Below, piece by piece: positions 5,201-5,493 of a stretch of DNA of 5,493 nt. Origin of the DNA: Oscillospiraceae bacterium (GTDB lineage Bacteria; Bacillota; Clostridia; UMGS1883). Location: assembly GCA_022508735.1 (NCBI GenBank), contig JAFLUQ010000144.1:1-5493 (forward strand), written 5' to 3'. How positions within the stretch are numbered: position 1 is the first letter of the stretch; each line of letters opens with the position of its first letter. Below the pieces are notes generated by a model. That model was not told the origin of the DNA. It was given only the letters and a program-made list of their open reading frames with translations, and did no database searches. The translations under genes were made by a program, and so were the position numbers.

Positions 5201-5493
5201 ATGAATTATATGGATTTTGTAACCATTCCGCCCGACGTCTGGCAGCTCATTTTTACCTGGTGTAATTTGCTGATACTGTTTCTGCTGGTGAAGAAATTTC
5301 TCTTTAAGCCTGTGCAGAAAATTCTGGCTCAGCGTGACGCCGAGGTAAAGGAAATGTATGACAGTGCCGAGGCTGCCGAAAAACACGCCCGCGAAATGGA
5401 AGCTGAATACACAGAAAAGCTCAAAGACGCCAAAAACGAGGCCGGCCGCATCATGCAGGAGGCCACCAAGAGCGCCCGTGAGCGCGGCGACGA
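5201..5493 (+). CDS. atpF: F-type ATP synthase subunit b, N-terminal part (runs off the window)
   Basis: Subunit b forms the peripheral stalk that ties F1 to subunit a. The frame is open from ATG 5201 to the window end (97 codons plus two bases). A short N-terminus (MNYMDFVTIPPD) leads into a single membrane helix at about 13-35. KPVQKILAQRDAEV (36-49) is the conserved boundary segment in which the helix enters the cytoplasm. After this comes a highly charged, Ala/Glu/Lys/Arg-rich heptad-like region with no helix breakers in its latter part, the start of the dimeric stalk. The Shine-Dalgarno sequence AGGAGG (5189-5194) is 6 nt from the ATG. It follows atpE by 39 bp, the normal a-c-b order. 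Full-length b proteins are about 160-170 residues, so roughly 60-70 are missing here. Whether it is a fusion with delta, or one of two b-type genes, cannot be seen. Confidence 0.95.
   Translation, partial: MNYMDFVTIPPDVWQLIFTWCNLLILFLLVKKFLFKPVQKILAQRDAEVKEMYDSAEAAEKHAREMEAEYTEKLKDAKNEAGRIMQEATKSARERGD

Overview
The window is a tightly packed stretch of bacterial chromosome with every gene on the + strand. It looks like an anaerobic Firmicute of the class Clostridia. The reasons are the gene order (cell-envelope sugar genes directly before an F-type ATP synthase operon that opens with atpZ- and atpI-like genes), strong purine-rich Shine-Dalgarno sequences, heavy use of ATA for isoleucine, and a c subunit very like those of known Na+-dependent ATP synthases. 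This placement is inferred from gene content; no rRNA or other taxonomic marker is present.

Left part (1-1115): the last 27 codons of an upstream gene, probably a PLP-dependent aminotransferase, are followed after 23 bp by a complete trpS (tryptophanyl-tRNA synthetase). Middle part (1116-3418): 12 bp later comes a membrane-bound polyprenyl-phosphate sugar-1-phosphate transferase of the WecA/TagO/MraY family. After another 17 bp comes a non-hydrolysing UDP-GlcNAc 2-epimerase (WecB/MnaA). Together these two would load GlcNAc-1-phosphate onto undecaprenyl phosphate and supply UDP-ManNAc, the first steps of a teichoic-acid-type or other ManNAc-containing surface polymer.

Right part (3419-5493): after only 42 bp with no visible terminator, the ATP synthase operon begins: an atpZ-like gene, atpI (subunit I), atpB (a), atpE (c) and the 5' part of atpF (b), which runs off the window. 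The first three overlap or nearly overlap, which suggests translational coupling. atpE and atpF each have their own short leader with an inverted repeat and a strong Shine-Dalgarno sequence, as expected for an operon whose products are needed in very unequal amounts. The c subunit carries the full set of residues that bind Na+ in the Ilyobacter tartaricus c ring, so the enzyme is predicted to be Na+-coupled.

I see no mobile element, CRISPR array, tRNA/rRNA gene, convincing intrinsic terminator or convincing promoter. No stretch over 300 bp lacks a gene. I found no evidence of a wholly new system. The observations most worth a second look are the predicted sodium coupling, the two intercistronic inverted repeats around atpE, and the linkage of envelope-polymer genes to the ATP synthase operon.
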